64,000 bases of DNA from NCBI RefSeq assembly GCF_036785885.1, contig NC_092310.1, positions 4,340,001 to 4,404,000 of the forward strand. The letters are read 5' to 3'. Below, in pieces: positions 43,621 to 55,506 of this stretch. The notes below the pieces were generated by a model. That model had not been told where the DNA came from and did no database searches. It saw only the letters and a list, made by a program, of their open reading frames with translations. Position 1 is the stretch's first letter. Each line of letters starts with the position of its first letter. A program made the position numbers and the translations under genes. The DNA is from Coffea arabica. Its lineage: Eukaryota > Streptophyta > Magnoliopsida > Gentianales > Rubiaceae.

Positions 43621-46440
43621 TAAATGACTAATTTACATAATAATTATATGACATTTTATATTATTTTTAGTCACTTTGGTTATATTATTGGAAGAAAATG
43701 AATCATTTTGGCTATAATTGGTGAAAAATTCTTTTGAGTGGTTAAATGAGATTTATATCACTTTTTACTTAGATTTTGTGTATTTTGACGGTTTTGACAC
43801 ATTTTAGTATTTCGGCTATAACTTAAACTACAGTGATCGGATTGAGATGATTCTCCAATATCCATGATATATGTATGAGAGGTATTTTACCATATTTTTA
43901 TCTCTTTTTTTCCCATAATGTTAATTTGAGGAAGATTTTTTTTTATAATAAAATCATTTTGAATTTAATTAACAAGTTGAGATTTTTTAAAAAATAAAAG
44001 TGAAATACTTTGGGAACTTATTTTTTATTTTCCCAAAATTAAAAGATTGCTATTTTTGACCAATTGTTGCCATTAACATTTCATTTTCTAGACTAATTTT
44101 TATCATTGTAAAATTAGTTTAGTTAACAATAATTGAAGTTCTGTTGGTCCGAGGATTGACATGCTATTGTTGTTATTTTACATGTAAATATATAACCTAA
44201 GTAATAAAATAAATAATAGCTACTTAAAAGAAGGAAATAGGTGCTCAATTGATTGCATTCAAACTATGAATTCTGTTAGTGCATAATTGCTAAATTATAT
44301 TTTTATTTATAAGAAATCAATATGCATCGTATATTGACCAGGACTAAATTACTGATTACTTAACAAATCATATCTAAACACATGATGTGATATATATTGC
44401 ATTTGGTCACCTTTATACTCATACCATTTTCCTTTCTTTCTATTTATATTTTAAAGGTCCAAAATTCTCTTGATTATATTAGTGAAAATGCATAAAATCT
44501 TTTACAAAATTATTTCAATTTATTTACAGAATATTAGTACTTATAGGAGAAGCAATGCATTGTAGGAATGATTTACTAATTTTTTAGTAAACACAACTAC
44601 TACATTAAAAAGTTTAAAAAACTTGATTTTATTATGCTTTAATTAGGAGTGCTTTTAAAGAGAAGAATTAGGGATTAATTTCTTTGATTCAAGAATTTTT
44701 AGAGATTGTAACTCTCTTATTATTTGATTTAATAAATTTGATATTTGTGCAAGTTTTCATATCTTTTATTTTCGGCAACGAAATTTGTGTTTACAGTTAG
44801 ATACAAATATGGTAAAATATCCCTCATATGTATGTCATGGATATTTGAGACTTTCAGTAAAAAAAATTTTTGTTGTTAAAATAATATTGTATCATAGTGC
44901 GCTAATTATTTGTGGACTGTTTTATACGTGAATTGAATTTAATTTAAATTACACAATAGATTATATGTGCAAGTGATTTTCATTTAATTGTTGGATCTTA
45001 TTTTTATGAACAATCTCTCAAGGAAAAAAGTCCGGATCATACTGATTTTCTTATATTAACAGTTATACTAATTTTGTCATTTTTATTGTTATACTATTTC
45101 TCAGTTTGTTTGGACTTTAACTCTTATTAATTCTTGTGTCCTAGATGTAAATTCATTAAAACTTTATCATCTTATTATATTCATAGGTGTTAAATTATAA
45201 AAATTGTGATATATAAACAAGTGATATTCTATAAATAACTCGGAAGAGTTGTTTTTTTTGTTATCCAAGCTTTCAAACTTTTCAAAAATTGAAAATGATT
45301 AAAAACTTATAATACAAAATTTTATTACATATTTTACAAGATTATCTGAAAAGTGAAACTACTTTTCATAGTATTTTAAAATATATAAATACAAAAAAAT
45401 TTTAAATTATACCTATAATCATTTATTATATAGGTATATTATGAGTACTTACTAATTAAGGTACTAAGTTTTAATCATTAATAAAACATCTTATCAGTAT
45501 TTCAAATAAACTTCCTAATACTAGTTTGAGATAATTTTTTAATGTAAAATTCTACATGTATTCCAAAAATCAGTAAGTTTTGATCATTAATCAAATTTGC
45601 CATATTATTAGTAAGAATTACTATTTATGTATAAAAACTTACTCTTTAGAAAGTAAGTTTGGGATATAAAGTAGTAATTTATTTATTTAAAAACTAAGTT
45701 TAATTTTTATTCCAATTTACCTTTTGAAGTATAAAAATTACTAATCTATTAAGGTTAACTTACTATTTTAGATGGAAAACTTACTTCCATATTTTTAAGT
45801 GTTATCCTATTTAGGTGTATAGGTCCAACAAGTAATTAAATGGTCGTTAAAAGTGCAATAACCTGTTATAGTAGGTAAAAATTGTTTCGTTACCATAACT
45901 ATCGTTACTAAAGCACTGTCCCTAGCTTAAATGAACCAAGTGTGTGTGTTTGTTGGTTAGAATTGGTAGTTTCTCTAATTATTAATGCTGTCAATAGGTT
46001 AAATCCTAAGAGCTTGTTTAGGATTGTTTAATTGGCAAGAGAAATAGTCACAGAACTTGTTGTGGTTATCAAAACAGTAAGGAGAGGCAGGTTGTCATAG
46101 CTTGTTGACCACCATAACCAGTTTATTTATAAATAATTGATTTTATGTTCGCATCGATGATCAGTTAAACGAACCAAAATGGAGATTAGACTTTTGACTA
46201 GAGTATTGCCTTTTCTTGGTTTAGTTTTATTTAATTTTGTGCTATTGCCTTTATTTTTATTCAAGTAAGCTATTTAGTTAATTTCTCATAATCCCCCTTT
46301 TTATTTATTGTCTTCACAAAGAAATAAATCGGCCAGTCCCTGTGGATACGACCCTACTCACCGCTATGCTCGAATTCATATTTTGAGAGTAGGAACTTTT
46401 ATTTTTGCTGGTTTGACAAGCCAACAGCAATTCTTTTTTG
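43621..46440. other. AT-rich retroelement debris next to the gypsy element
   Basis: No coding sequence. Two stretches, 43852-43901 and 44801-44850, are inverted copies (about 86% identical by eye, core ATTTTACCATATTT). 45950-46180 resembles the 38.3-38.75 kb region. 46335-46430 contains TCCCTGTGGATACGACCC, wording found near LTR ends of plant retrotransposons. I read this as broken non-coding parts of an older LTR element. Confidence 0.45.
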
Positions 46441-48934
46441 TTCATTTATTTGGCATAATCACAATTTTTTTAAAAGGCAACAAAGAGAAAGTCAGCATCC
46501 ATGGAAATTAAGAGTCCTTGAAATACATTGAAAGATTTCATATAACGCATGAAATGCTAAAGTCTAATGATTTCAAAAGTAGAGTTGTTGTGGGGCTTAC
46601 TCACGCTGAGAAGATTATGACACTTATTAACCCCATAAGTTGAATTACTTTTTTTAATTGCATTTTTAAACTCAAATTTTTTTTCATACATTGGCTGTAG
46701 GGGAAGGGGGATAGGTTCAACTAGACCCTAGAAAAACCACATATTAAGTGGCAATTGATGAGAGAAAAGGTCGAAACTTTAGCCTCCCACCCCACAAAGG
46801 CACTTAAGTTGAATTACTTACTAAAATGGAATTAGCCTAGATCACCCAAATGATAAAATTAAGGTGAGTAAAGATGCTTAAAATGTGCTTGGATGAGCCA
46901 TTTTTGGCTTGATATGATTCAGGGAAACATATGTCTTTTCATCAACTTTGGCATCGTTAGTGTTTTATGGTCAAGAGTAGTTACCTATTAGGGTTAATTG
47001 CAAAAAAAAAACCCCATATATTATTACTTCAATTGCATTTAACATCCCAAAGTATTTTTATAGATAATTTACACAATTTAATAAACACCTGGCATTGAAT
47101 TAATTGTTGACTGAGCTACAAGTTGGATTCTTGAAAATAGTTGACAGAACTACCTCTCAATGTTAACAGCTATTTGAAATATGGTTGACAGAATGCTGTT
47201 TAACTTTAAATCTTTATGCTTGTAGTTGCAAAGTGCATTTAAAGAAATGGTTTGGCTATCAGGGCCTCGTTAAGAAGGGTCTTAGGTTTTAGTTTTTTTT
47301 TTTTTTGTCAAAAGTGTTATTAATTTATAAAGGTATTTAAATGCAAAATTATAATAATTGTAGGTGTGTATATTTATATGATAAGTTTGATATGAATGAA
47401 GTAACTAATAACTAACAAGTGCCCATAAAAAAAATTCTTAAACAAAAAGGGACTCTAGATTTTGTTGCTGTATTAATGTTGACCGTAATAACGCGTTTGT
47501 AATTATTGCAGGAAGGAAAAATGAGAATCGAAAGTGACCTGGGGGAATTTCATTTTTCTTATGGCTTTCAAGCTTCTTTTACAGCTGGAAGCAATTGGCA
47601 ACCATTAGAAAATCAACCAATGAATGTTACGCGTTAGAATGCCAAAATAGTAGGACGTCAAACTTATCCGTATAAATCTTTATACTGCATGTTGATATCT
47701 TAAATAATTTGTAAGCTGAAATAATATTTGAATGTAATTTTTCATAATAATTAATTTTCCTTTTATTTAAAATAATTTTTTCTTTTATACTAGGAAACAA
47801 ATGTTTTTAAGATACTTTATTCTTTGACTTTTCAACAATTGTGCAAATTTTTTTTTGAATATTATCAAACTTGAAAATAGATTAAATATAAATTATAATT
47901 GTTTGGCTTCATGTAATTCATATTTTATGTTGCTAATTATATTGCTAGTAAATGCAAAATTTTAACTTAAAAATTTATATTTTAGAATGAATCAAGTCTT
48001 ACAATTGAAGAATTTTGATATCAATTCTCATTTATTTTTGAAGTAAAATTATCAAGATTTCACTTAAATAGACAAATACTATAGAATAGATAAAACACAA
48101 AGTCATAAGACATATCACGTCCTATAAATTAATTCATAGCAATTAAATCAAATTTGTATTTAATATATTCTATTTTGACATCTAAATATTAATTATACCA
48201 AAGAAATCGAGTAAACATTCCATTCTAACTTATCCATCAAACTCTGGAACAGTAAATTTCTTTTTCTGCCATTGTGGGCGGAAATATATTTTAGGGTGAA
48301 AAGGCCTTTCTATTCTGAGCATTCTCATTTATCCAATGAGGGGTAATTGTGTAATAATCTTTCCCTAGATGTTTAATCTAGGCAGTTAAACTTTGAGAGA
48401 ATAGAAATGCAAATTTTTAGGACAAGTCAATGCAATCAAAATTGCTGTAGATATTAAAATTTAGGCTATGGCAATATCGTTTGTCGAATCTCTAGGGAGA
48501 GTCTTAATTAACAAATGGAGACAAAAATTTATGTCCTTGTGAAGTAGCATACACTGTGAGGACTGCTTACAAATTTTGTTCGTCCAATGGAAACTGAAAA
48601 ATAGCACTGCAAAACTGATGATCCAGCCTATGAAGCGCTGCTAGATGATATTTTTTGCTAGTCTATAGAATTTCGTCGCTTGGGAGGTCAATTGGGTTCT
48701 TAGAAATCTAAATGTGACTACTCGTTTATTAACTAAAAATGTTAGTTCTATTTCACATATTTGTATTTGGAGATTTTTTTTCACCATCTTTTCTTTTTGC
48801 TGTAATTGCTATGGATCTATCTTCAACTTAATAAAAATTTTCAGTTTCCTATAAAAAAAAAAAACAATTGAGGAGAAAATAATGCAAACTATTATTAACT
48901 AAAACTTTTTTACTTCATGAGATCCAATAGTTAA
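46441..48934. other. Intergenic; possible LINE 3' tail near 48865
   Basis: AT-rich throughout. TTAATAAAAATTTTCAGTTTCC followed by an A run at 48853-48864 looks like the end of a LINE-type insertion, but I could not recognise coding sequence ahead of it. 46990-47270 has the look of a short MITE (AATTGCAAAAAAAAAACCCC) without a confirmed partner end. No gene was seen. Confidence 0.35.
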
Positions 48935-48936
48935 TA

Positions 48937-49277
48937 CTTCCTCCGTCCCACTTTGATAGTCCTTTTTTCCTTTTTCGTCTATCCCAAATTATAGTCCACT
49001 TTCCCATTAAGATATGTAGTAATCTTTCAAATTGTCTAAAATACCCTTATTAAATATCTTGTTATTAATACATTGTTATTAAATACTAACCCACTACATT
49101 GAATACATTGAGATTTTCCAATACTAACCCATTAGCTGTAATTGATATTAATTGGCACTCTTTGTTATTAGCATAAGGGTATTTTAGAAAATTATTAATC
49201 TAAATTTATGTTTCCAACCAAATTAATTACACTTTCTTAATCTGTGTGAAAAAAAAAATCAAGACTAACAAAATGGG
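48937..49277. mobile_element. Stowaway-type MITE
   Basis: Begins TTCCTCCGTCCCACTTTGAT (preceded by TAC) and ends AAATGGGACGGAGGGAG, with TA on both sides (48935-48936, 49278-49279). It shares termini with the MITE at 15908-16233 but has a different interior. 341 bp. Confidence 0.85.
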
Positions 49278-49279
49278 AC

Positions 49280-50321
49280 GGAGGGAGTATTAAATAGCAC
49301 TGATTGTGTTGGTACAATTAAATAGCAGTTATTGGGATCTGTTGCGACGGTTAATTGTTATGAAGCATACCCATGCCACGGCTAATTGTATTGCCAGATA
49401 TTATAGGAATGCAGGAAATATCTTAAATATGACCCATCACTTGAAAATTGAAAAAAAAAATTGTTGGAAAGATCAGTTAATTTAGACCCTAGCAAAGATC
49501 CCTATTAAGTTTATTTAGCTGAAAAATGTGAACAATATCTATTAAGACGATTACATCTATAGCATCATTCTGCAAGGATTTCTTCAATTTGACATGAAAC
49601 ATATGGTTTGGATTTAAAAAATAAACCATAATGCCTTTTGGAATCTAATTTATATAGGGTTTGCTCTCGATTGATTATTTTAACTGATTATAAATTTTGA
49701 TTTTGGACCGTCAGTTTTTGTGATGTTCACGGTTGATTTTATATTTTGATTATAGATTTTTTTAATGACAAAAAAATTTAAAATCTAAAATCACTTAGAG
49801 AATAGTTTTTCCTCATTCTTATTATTTTCTATAATCAATTAAAATCTATATTCAAATTTTATAAAATCTAAAATAACCGAGATCAACAAGGCCATAAATA
49901 GACAGACAAATAAGAAATAATTGAAGAGCTTATCTAAAGAATGTGTTAAAAGACGTATTAATAAGGAATGTTCCAAAGAAATTTTAGTCAACTGAAGTAA
50001 AATGTACTGCAACGACTAAGCAAATCTTTTTCTGGTTTAGCTTTGAAATTATAGCTCAGGACCGAAATTAGATGGTGATACTGCTAATTAACTTACTTCA
50101 TAGAAAGACCATAAAATCGATCCTTTCGCGTCTGGAAATCCAACCCAAGCAAAATTTGACTTCTCTTTCACCATCGCAAAAATTTCTACATAGGACACAA
50201 AGCTTTTATGCAAGTTGGTCCAGACACAACAAATATGTGATTCTTGTTTTTATATTTTCTTTTTTTTTTTAGGTTCAAAGAAGTACTTGAGATCCATTGC
50301 ATAGAACGCGTGGACCGTGTG
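49280..50321. other. Intergenic, no recognisable gene
   Basis: AT-rich spacer. The short open frame at 50072-50272 has no recognisable domain and ends in a T run. No element ends were recognised. Confidence 0.45.
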
Positions 50322-50329
50322 GTCACGCT

Positions 50330-51158
50330 TAGAGGTGTCAAAATGGGTGACTTGGGCGGGTTTGGATTGGGTAAAATGGGTAATGGGTATAAGTGAGTCA
50401 ACTCATTTATACCCATTTAATTAGATGGGTATAAATGGGTAAGTCAAAAAATGAATTGGGTAACCCAATTACCCATTTATAACTCATTTATTTTAACTTT
50501 TTGCAAATTCATTTAAATTCATTTTTGCAAACTAAGTTATCAATTTATACCACTCTTTGTACCCATCATTAGTTTTAAATATTTACTTATAATGTTCAAT
50601 AAACTTAATTACCAATTTTTTTCATTTATACTCTATGTCACAAAATTACCTATTATTTAATAATTGAATAATACGAATATAAAAATTTGAATTAAGTACT
50701 ATAAAAATTAATATAAAAACTTAATCCAAAAGTTTTGAACCCCTAACATTTTTTTCATATATAAATTTAAAATTTCATTTTATAAAGATAAGAAAATAGG
50801 CTAAAATTTATCATAAATTGGTAATGCTAAAAAATGAGCAACTTAACAAACTAAGAAAAAATAAAATAATAAGATAAAACCAACAAATAATAATAATAAT
50901 AATAATAATAATGTTAACATCATGACAAAATGAAAAATTTGAAAAAAAAAAGGTAGGGGAAAAGAAGAGACTTGGGGGGAAGAGAATTTTAAATGGATTA
51001 ATTGGGTTTGATGGGTTACCCAATAATACCCATTTAATAAATGGGTATTATTGGGTAACCCATTTATACCCATATACAAAAATTTAAGATACCCATACTC
51101 ATCTATTCATGGGCGGGTATGGATAAATCTAGTTAAGTGGGTTGATTTGCCACCTCTA
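50330..51158. mobile_element. Non-autonomous hAT-like element (ATGGGTA-rich), copy 2
   Basis: Left end TAGAGGTGTCAAAATGGGTG; right end on the other strand TAGAGGTGGCAAATCAACCC. A perfect 8-bp duplication GTCACGCT lies at 50322-50329 and 51159-51166. It is the same element as 26217-27006 in opposite orientation, including a (TAA)n stretch and the pyrimidine-rich tract next to it, but is better preserved at its ends. Confidence 0.92.
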
Positions 51159-51166
51159 GTCACGCT

Positions 51167-52044
51167 TACTACAAGATATATATTACCAGTCTGCTTTCAA
51201 AATTCAGTTATAACTCAATACAAGTGACAGTCCAAATTTAAGTTTGAAATTTTGTGAATTAGAGGTTTTACCTTTTCAATTTTCATCCTCTTTTCACTTC
51301 TTAAATTTCACCTGTGAACTATTTCTTGCTAAAAAAATTAAAATAAAAAAGTGGCAGTCCAAATCTCCATAAGAACCTTTTATTCTGTTGGCATAATCCC
51401 CAAGGCCCCCTTCTGCCCTCCAATTCCAAAGCCCCTAGTAATCAAAAAAGGGACTGTCTAAATTACTATGATTAATGACCATATCATTGGTTCCACCTGT
51501 ATTGAGTTCATTCATAGTATGCCAAACAAATTGTTACCAAAAAACAAAAAGGTTCCAAAATCAAAAAGACCCAATTGACGGTCTTTAGATTTGAATCAAA
51601 AGGAATCCAATCCAGGTGTATGTATGCATGTATGTACACACACATTATTATTTATGTATACATGGGTCTGAATAGGGTTTGATTTGAATGTGAGTTTGGG
51701 TATGATTCATAGAAAACCAAATCTTACGCAAATCCCTGACTCTTTTATCGAGTCTAGATCTGGGTAGGATTTTGATTTAAAAAACTAAATCCAATTTCTA
51801 TCTAATTATATAGGATCTGGATTTAATTTGGATAAGATCTGACCTATTGAAATACCCAGTTGAAAGCTATCTAACATCTTATTTATTCTTTGAATAGTCT
51901 CCTTACAATGGAATAATTCTACAGAAATCAGAGAAGAGGAAACTACTGGAGAAAGATTTTATGGAATTTAATTTAAGCTCTAATTGAAACAACAGGCAAG
52001 GTTTGACAAACTTCAAATTATTGAGTTCACATATTGTATTACTC
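51167..52044. other. Intergenic, low-complexity repeats
   Basis: Includes a GTATG/TACACA-rich stretch near 51615-51665 and degenerate GGATCTGGATTTGG-like repeats at 51665-51860. No gene was recognised. Confidence 0.4.
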
Positions 52045-52052
52045 CTTTGTAG

Positions 52053-52643
52053 CTATGTTTTCAGAACCGGACCGGATAGCGACTCGGCCAAGGTCAGGGG
52101 TCAAGGGTCAATGGGTTCGACCGGGGGTCGATAGGGGTCGAACCGGATGACGTCATAAATAAAAATTATTTAAAAATTAAAATATTATATTTATAATATC
52201 TAATAATATATTGATATTAATAAAGGTATATTCATATATATTTGATGTTTCAAATATATTTAACAAGAAAATATAAAGAAATTAGAACAATTAAGTATCA
52301 ATTTATATTATTTAATAAATATTAACAAGTTTAGAATTAAAATTATGAGTTTAATTGAAAAATAACATCAAATTTTAGGACAATATTTATAAAGTATCAA
52401 ATATTTGAGGTATATCGATAAGTTTTGACAATTTAGGGGGTCAAAACATAATATTATAAAATTTGAATTTTTTTTAAAAAAAATTACTGTTGAATCGGAA
52501 AAACCGATTTTTTTTCGGTCAAACCCGGTCAAACCCGGTTTTTGACCGGATTTTAAATTTCCGGTTTTTTATAAAGACTCGGACCGGCTACCTGGCCGGT
52601 TCCCGGTTCGACCGGCCGGTCCGGTCCGAGTTTCAAAACAGAG
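52053..52643. mobile_element. Non-autonomous hAT-like element, CCGG-rich ends
   Basis: Left end CTATGTTTTCAGAACCGGAC; right end on the other strand CTCTGTTTTGAAACTCGGAC. A perfect 8-bp duplication CTTTGTAG lies at 52045-52052 and 52644-52651. Subterminal ACCGG/GGTCGA repeats and an AT-rich middle make it a short relative of 17330-18435. Confidence 0.9.
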
Positions 52644-52651
52644 CTTTGTAG

Positions 52652-53690
52652 TCGTTGAACATGGACATGCCTTGACAATTGATGTACAGTAAAAATCATA
52701 ATATGAAAAAGTGTCTATTGTGTCTTCTATGATTCTGCACTGTAATCTAATCAATTGGCATAGTTTGAATCAAAATAGTATCTTCCTCGCGTTATTCATG
52801 AAGAACAGCAAAAAAGACATTTAAAAATAAAAAAGAAGTAATGAGATTCTTTACCGACTACGATGAAGAGAAGAACAATCGTAGTTGCAAAACTAGAGTA
52901 ACTCCTCATGGTTTGCTGTGGGATTTAAGAGGCTGCAGTGTAGAATTTTCAAGTGCAAAAGAAGTTGACAAATTAACATCTAGTCACACTCATATATAGG
53001 TGAGTTAACCAAGAAAAAAGTTAAACATATTTTCTTAATTAGCGCCTTCTACCGCGAATTTAATTTCATTAATTCCTTTTGTGTGGATTCAATCTAAAAG
53101 TAGGTTTTTCTCAAAAAAAAAAAAAAAAAAAGCCCTTAACAACCGACTTTTCCAAACATTACCAAAAAATTAGGTGTAATCATGGTTAAAATTTCTTAAC
53201 TTCACCAAAATTATAGCGAACAATTAAAATGCAAAAAGAATTCCACTCACATATAAGAACTAGTGATGTTTTCTTTTGGTCCACGTGATAATCCAAGATG
53301 TTACAAATGCTTATATTTTATCACATATGACATATTAACTAATTTCCCTTCTTTTTGATCCGCACATACAAATGCTGAACAGTGAAACCTAAAAAGCCAG
53401 AAGATTAGACCTGAAGTTTAGTAATTAGTGTCCAGGAAAGTAAGAGAAATCTTCCCTCTGTCCTTTCTTTTTATGCCATTATACAAATGTGGAGTTGCTA
53501 AGGCTACATGAGTTGTTGAGGGAAATTTTTTATTCCTTTTACAGAGGTGAGACTAAATGGAATTACTAATATTTTTTGGCTCTAAAGTGGATTTTGCTTA
53601 AGACTTGTCCAAAGTTGCATAGGTGCTTGAGGACTATTAAATAAATAATTAGGACAGTTGATTTGTATACTTTCAGAAATTCAAGTCCTG
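52652..53690. other. Spacer upstream of the F6'H start fragment
   Basis: AT-rich. No element ends or coding sequence were recognised. The last few hundred bases may be the former promoter of the broken gene. Confidence 0.4.
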
Positions 53691-53695
53691 AATAC

Positions 53696-53704
53696 TATAA
53701 AATA
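53696..53704 (+). promoter_or_regulatory. TATA box of the orphan F6'H start
   Basis: TATAAAATA at 122 bp before the orphan start codon at 53818, the same spacing as in the three intact genes. It points toward the 3' end of the - strand pseudogene, so any transcript would run antisense through it. Confidence 0.6.
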
Positions 53705-53817
53705 CCCTTTGCTGGACATGCACAAAACCACCAAGTTAACTCTCTTATGAAGTCAGTTGTCTCTCATTGTTCAACTTCAATTATTTGTTTCCCAATACTG
53801 CTATGCTCTAAGAAATA

Positions 53818-53895
53818 ATGGCTCCAGCAATGTCAATTGCATCCAACTCAGGGGATGTTATTGATTTTGCTGTGAATGAAGGACATGGAGTGTCT
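53818..53895 (+). pseudogene. Orphan 5' end of an F6'H-like gene (first ~25 codons)
   Basis: Starts ATGGCTCCAGCAATGTC and reads MAPAMSIASNSGDVIDFAV then NEGHGV. This corresponds to residues 1-25 of the intact copies (for example [15 protein letters not shown]). After Val the similarity stops and SCRIEP follows, with no KGLADLG. A TATA box sits 122 bp upstream. The - strand pseudogene at 54152-55506 lacks precisely this part and begins its similarity at GYGVKGLSD. It could be the severed start of that gene, or of another lost copy. Confidence 0.85.
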
Positions 53896-54151
53896 TGCAG
53901 AATTGAGCCTAAACGCCTTGTCAGCTGCTGTTTTTCTCCAAGATTGAGTGTTGCCATAGGGGTTTTGAAGTAGTACATAGCACATCAAGTTCCAAGTGTC
54001 TCGTTATTTCATGTAGTACATAGCTTATGTTTTACGGAATCAAAGGGAATAGACGAATTTGAGTTCCTGACAACATGCATCCAATGCAATATATAATGCC
54101 CTTGAGCTAATAGAATACTACGACGTGTCAACAACATTGAATTCCAGAGTT

Positions 54152-55506
54152 TCATATTATTGCAAATTGTATCTTGTCCTTTCCACCATGAGCTTTTGTG
54201 AAGAAATGAGCTGCATAATCTGAGTAGAGAACTTTTTTATAAAGTGGTTTTTCTCCACTACTCTCAAGCACTTCTTCAAGGGGACCAATTATTGCAGAAG
54301 GTTCTGGGCCTGCAAAAAATGGTGCTGAAATCCTATTATGATGTTTGTTAACAGTAACGCAATGTTCGATGCTCCTATATCTTCCATTGCTGATAATTTC
54401 TAATGCGTCGCCAATGTTTATCACTAGAGCTCCATCAATTGGAGAGACATACATCCAAGAATCATTTTCTAGTTTTCGAACATAAAGCCCTCCAATGACA
54501 TCCTGAGGAAGGATGCTAATCGTTGATAAATCCGAATGGCGTCCTATGCCAATAGTGAGCTCAGGTTCGGGACATTTGGGGTAGTAATTTAAGTTGACTT
54601 TTTTTGAACCCATAAGCATTGATTCTTTACTTTTGTCAATCTCTGTGACGTTCAATCGCTTCATTAGCATTCCGAGAAGTCTCTTGGCAAGTAATTCACA
54701 TGGCTTTATGTAGTCAAGTACTTGATTCCTGAAATCAAGCAAACGCACATATTTTATGAGATTTATCAGGTCAATAATGGCCTAGTGCCAAGCATGTGAT
54801 TGCAAAATGTGTTTGAAAACTCTTCTAGAAATTTAGTTGTTGAAACAGAAGAATTAAAATGAATAGGATTTAAGGTCAAGGTTTTGAGACAGCTTGAGGC
54901 AGGGTAATGAAAGCAAAAAATGATCCTGGCTAATGAAAACTGAGCTCGCATTTAGGGTCGATCAAGAATCAGCAATATGACTTGACGGTTTCAGGTCGTA
55001 TCAAAAATTGCATTGTATGAAAGGCCAAGAATATTGCTCTGTGCTTATATTCTATTTTTGGTAACTACCTGCAGATTGGAGGCCACATAGAGAAAGGTAA
55101 GTTTGTCGTGCCACTCCATAGCAGTCTCTATTTCCGGAACAAAGCTTGTTCTGAGAAAGACATTCGTGGTCGGAGAGTTCTTTTTGTTGTACTTCAGCTT
55201 CTCCTTTGGTGGCAACTCAAAGAATCTATGAGTTGCATCCATCACACTTTGAAGTATTTCAGCAGGGATCCCATGATTGATAATTTGAAAGAATCCCCAT
55301 TTCTCTGCCGCATCACAAACTATATCTGCAACCTTGGGATCGTTCCAATTTGAAATATCAATCACAGGTATGGATTCTTCTGAGATTAAGGTGTGCTCAG
55401 TGAACCGTTCTTCAGGTGGTTGAATGAATTGTTGTGGTAGAGTTTTGAGATTCATGTCTGACAAACCTTTGACTCCATAACCCCATTTTCCCAATTGTGT
55501 TTTCAT
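54152..55506 (-). pseudogene. F6'H-like dioxygenase pseudogene, copy 4
   Basis: Exon 1 is 55069-55506 and exon 2 is 54152-54728 on the - strand. From GYGVKGLSDMNLKTLPQQ on, exon 1 matches the intact genes, but the first 20 or so residues are unrelated (MKTQLGKW). At the end of exon 1, FLY is followed almost directly by bases that read WPPICR in another frame. About 26 nt, equivalent to VSDDEAAAL in copy 1, are missing. Splicing CAG to exon 2 in the present frame gives a stop after four codons. Exon 2 itself is fully open and keeps the iron-binding HSD and H of EHCV and the RIS triplet. It is more diverged than copies 1-3. An unused but repaired-looking frame is not proposed; expression as a functional enzyme is unlikely. 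Confidence 0.88.
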
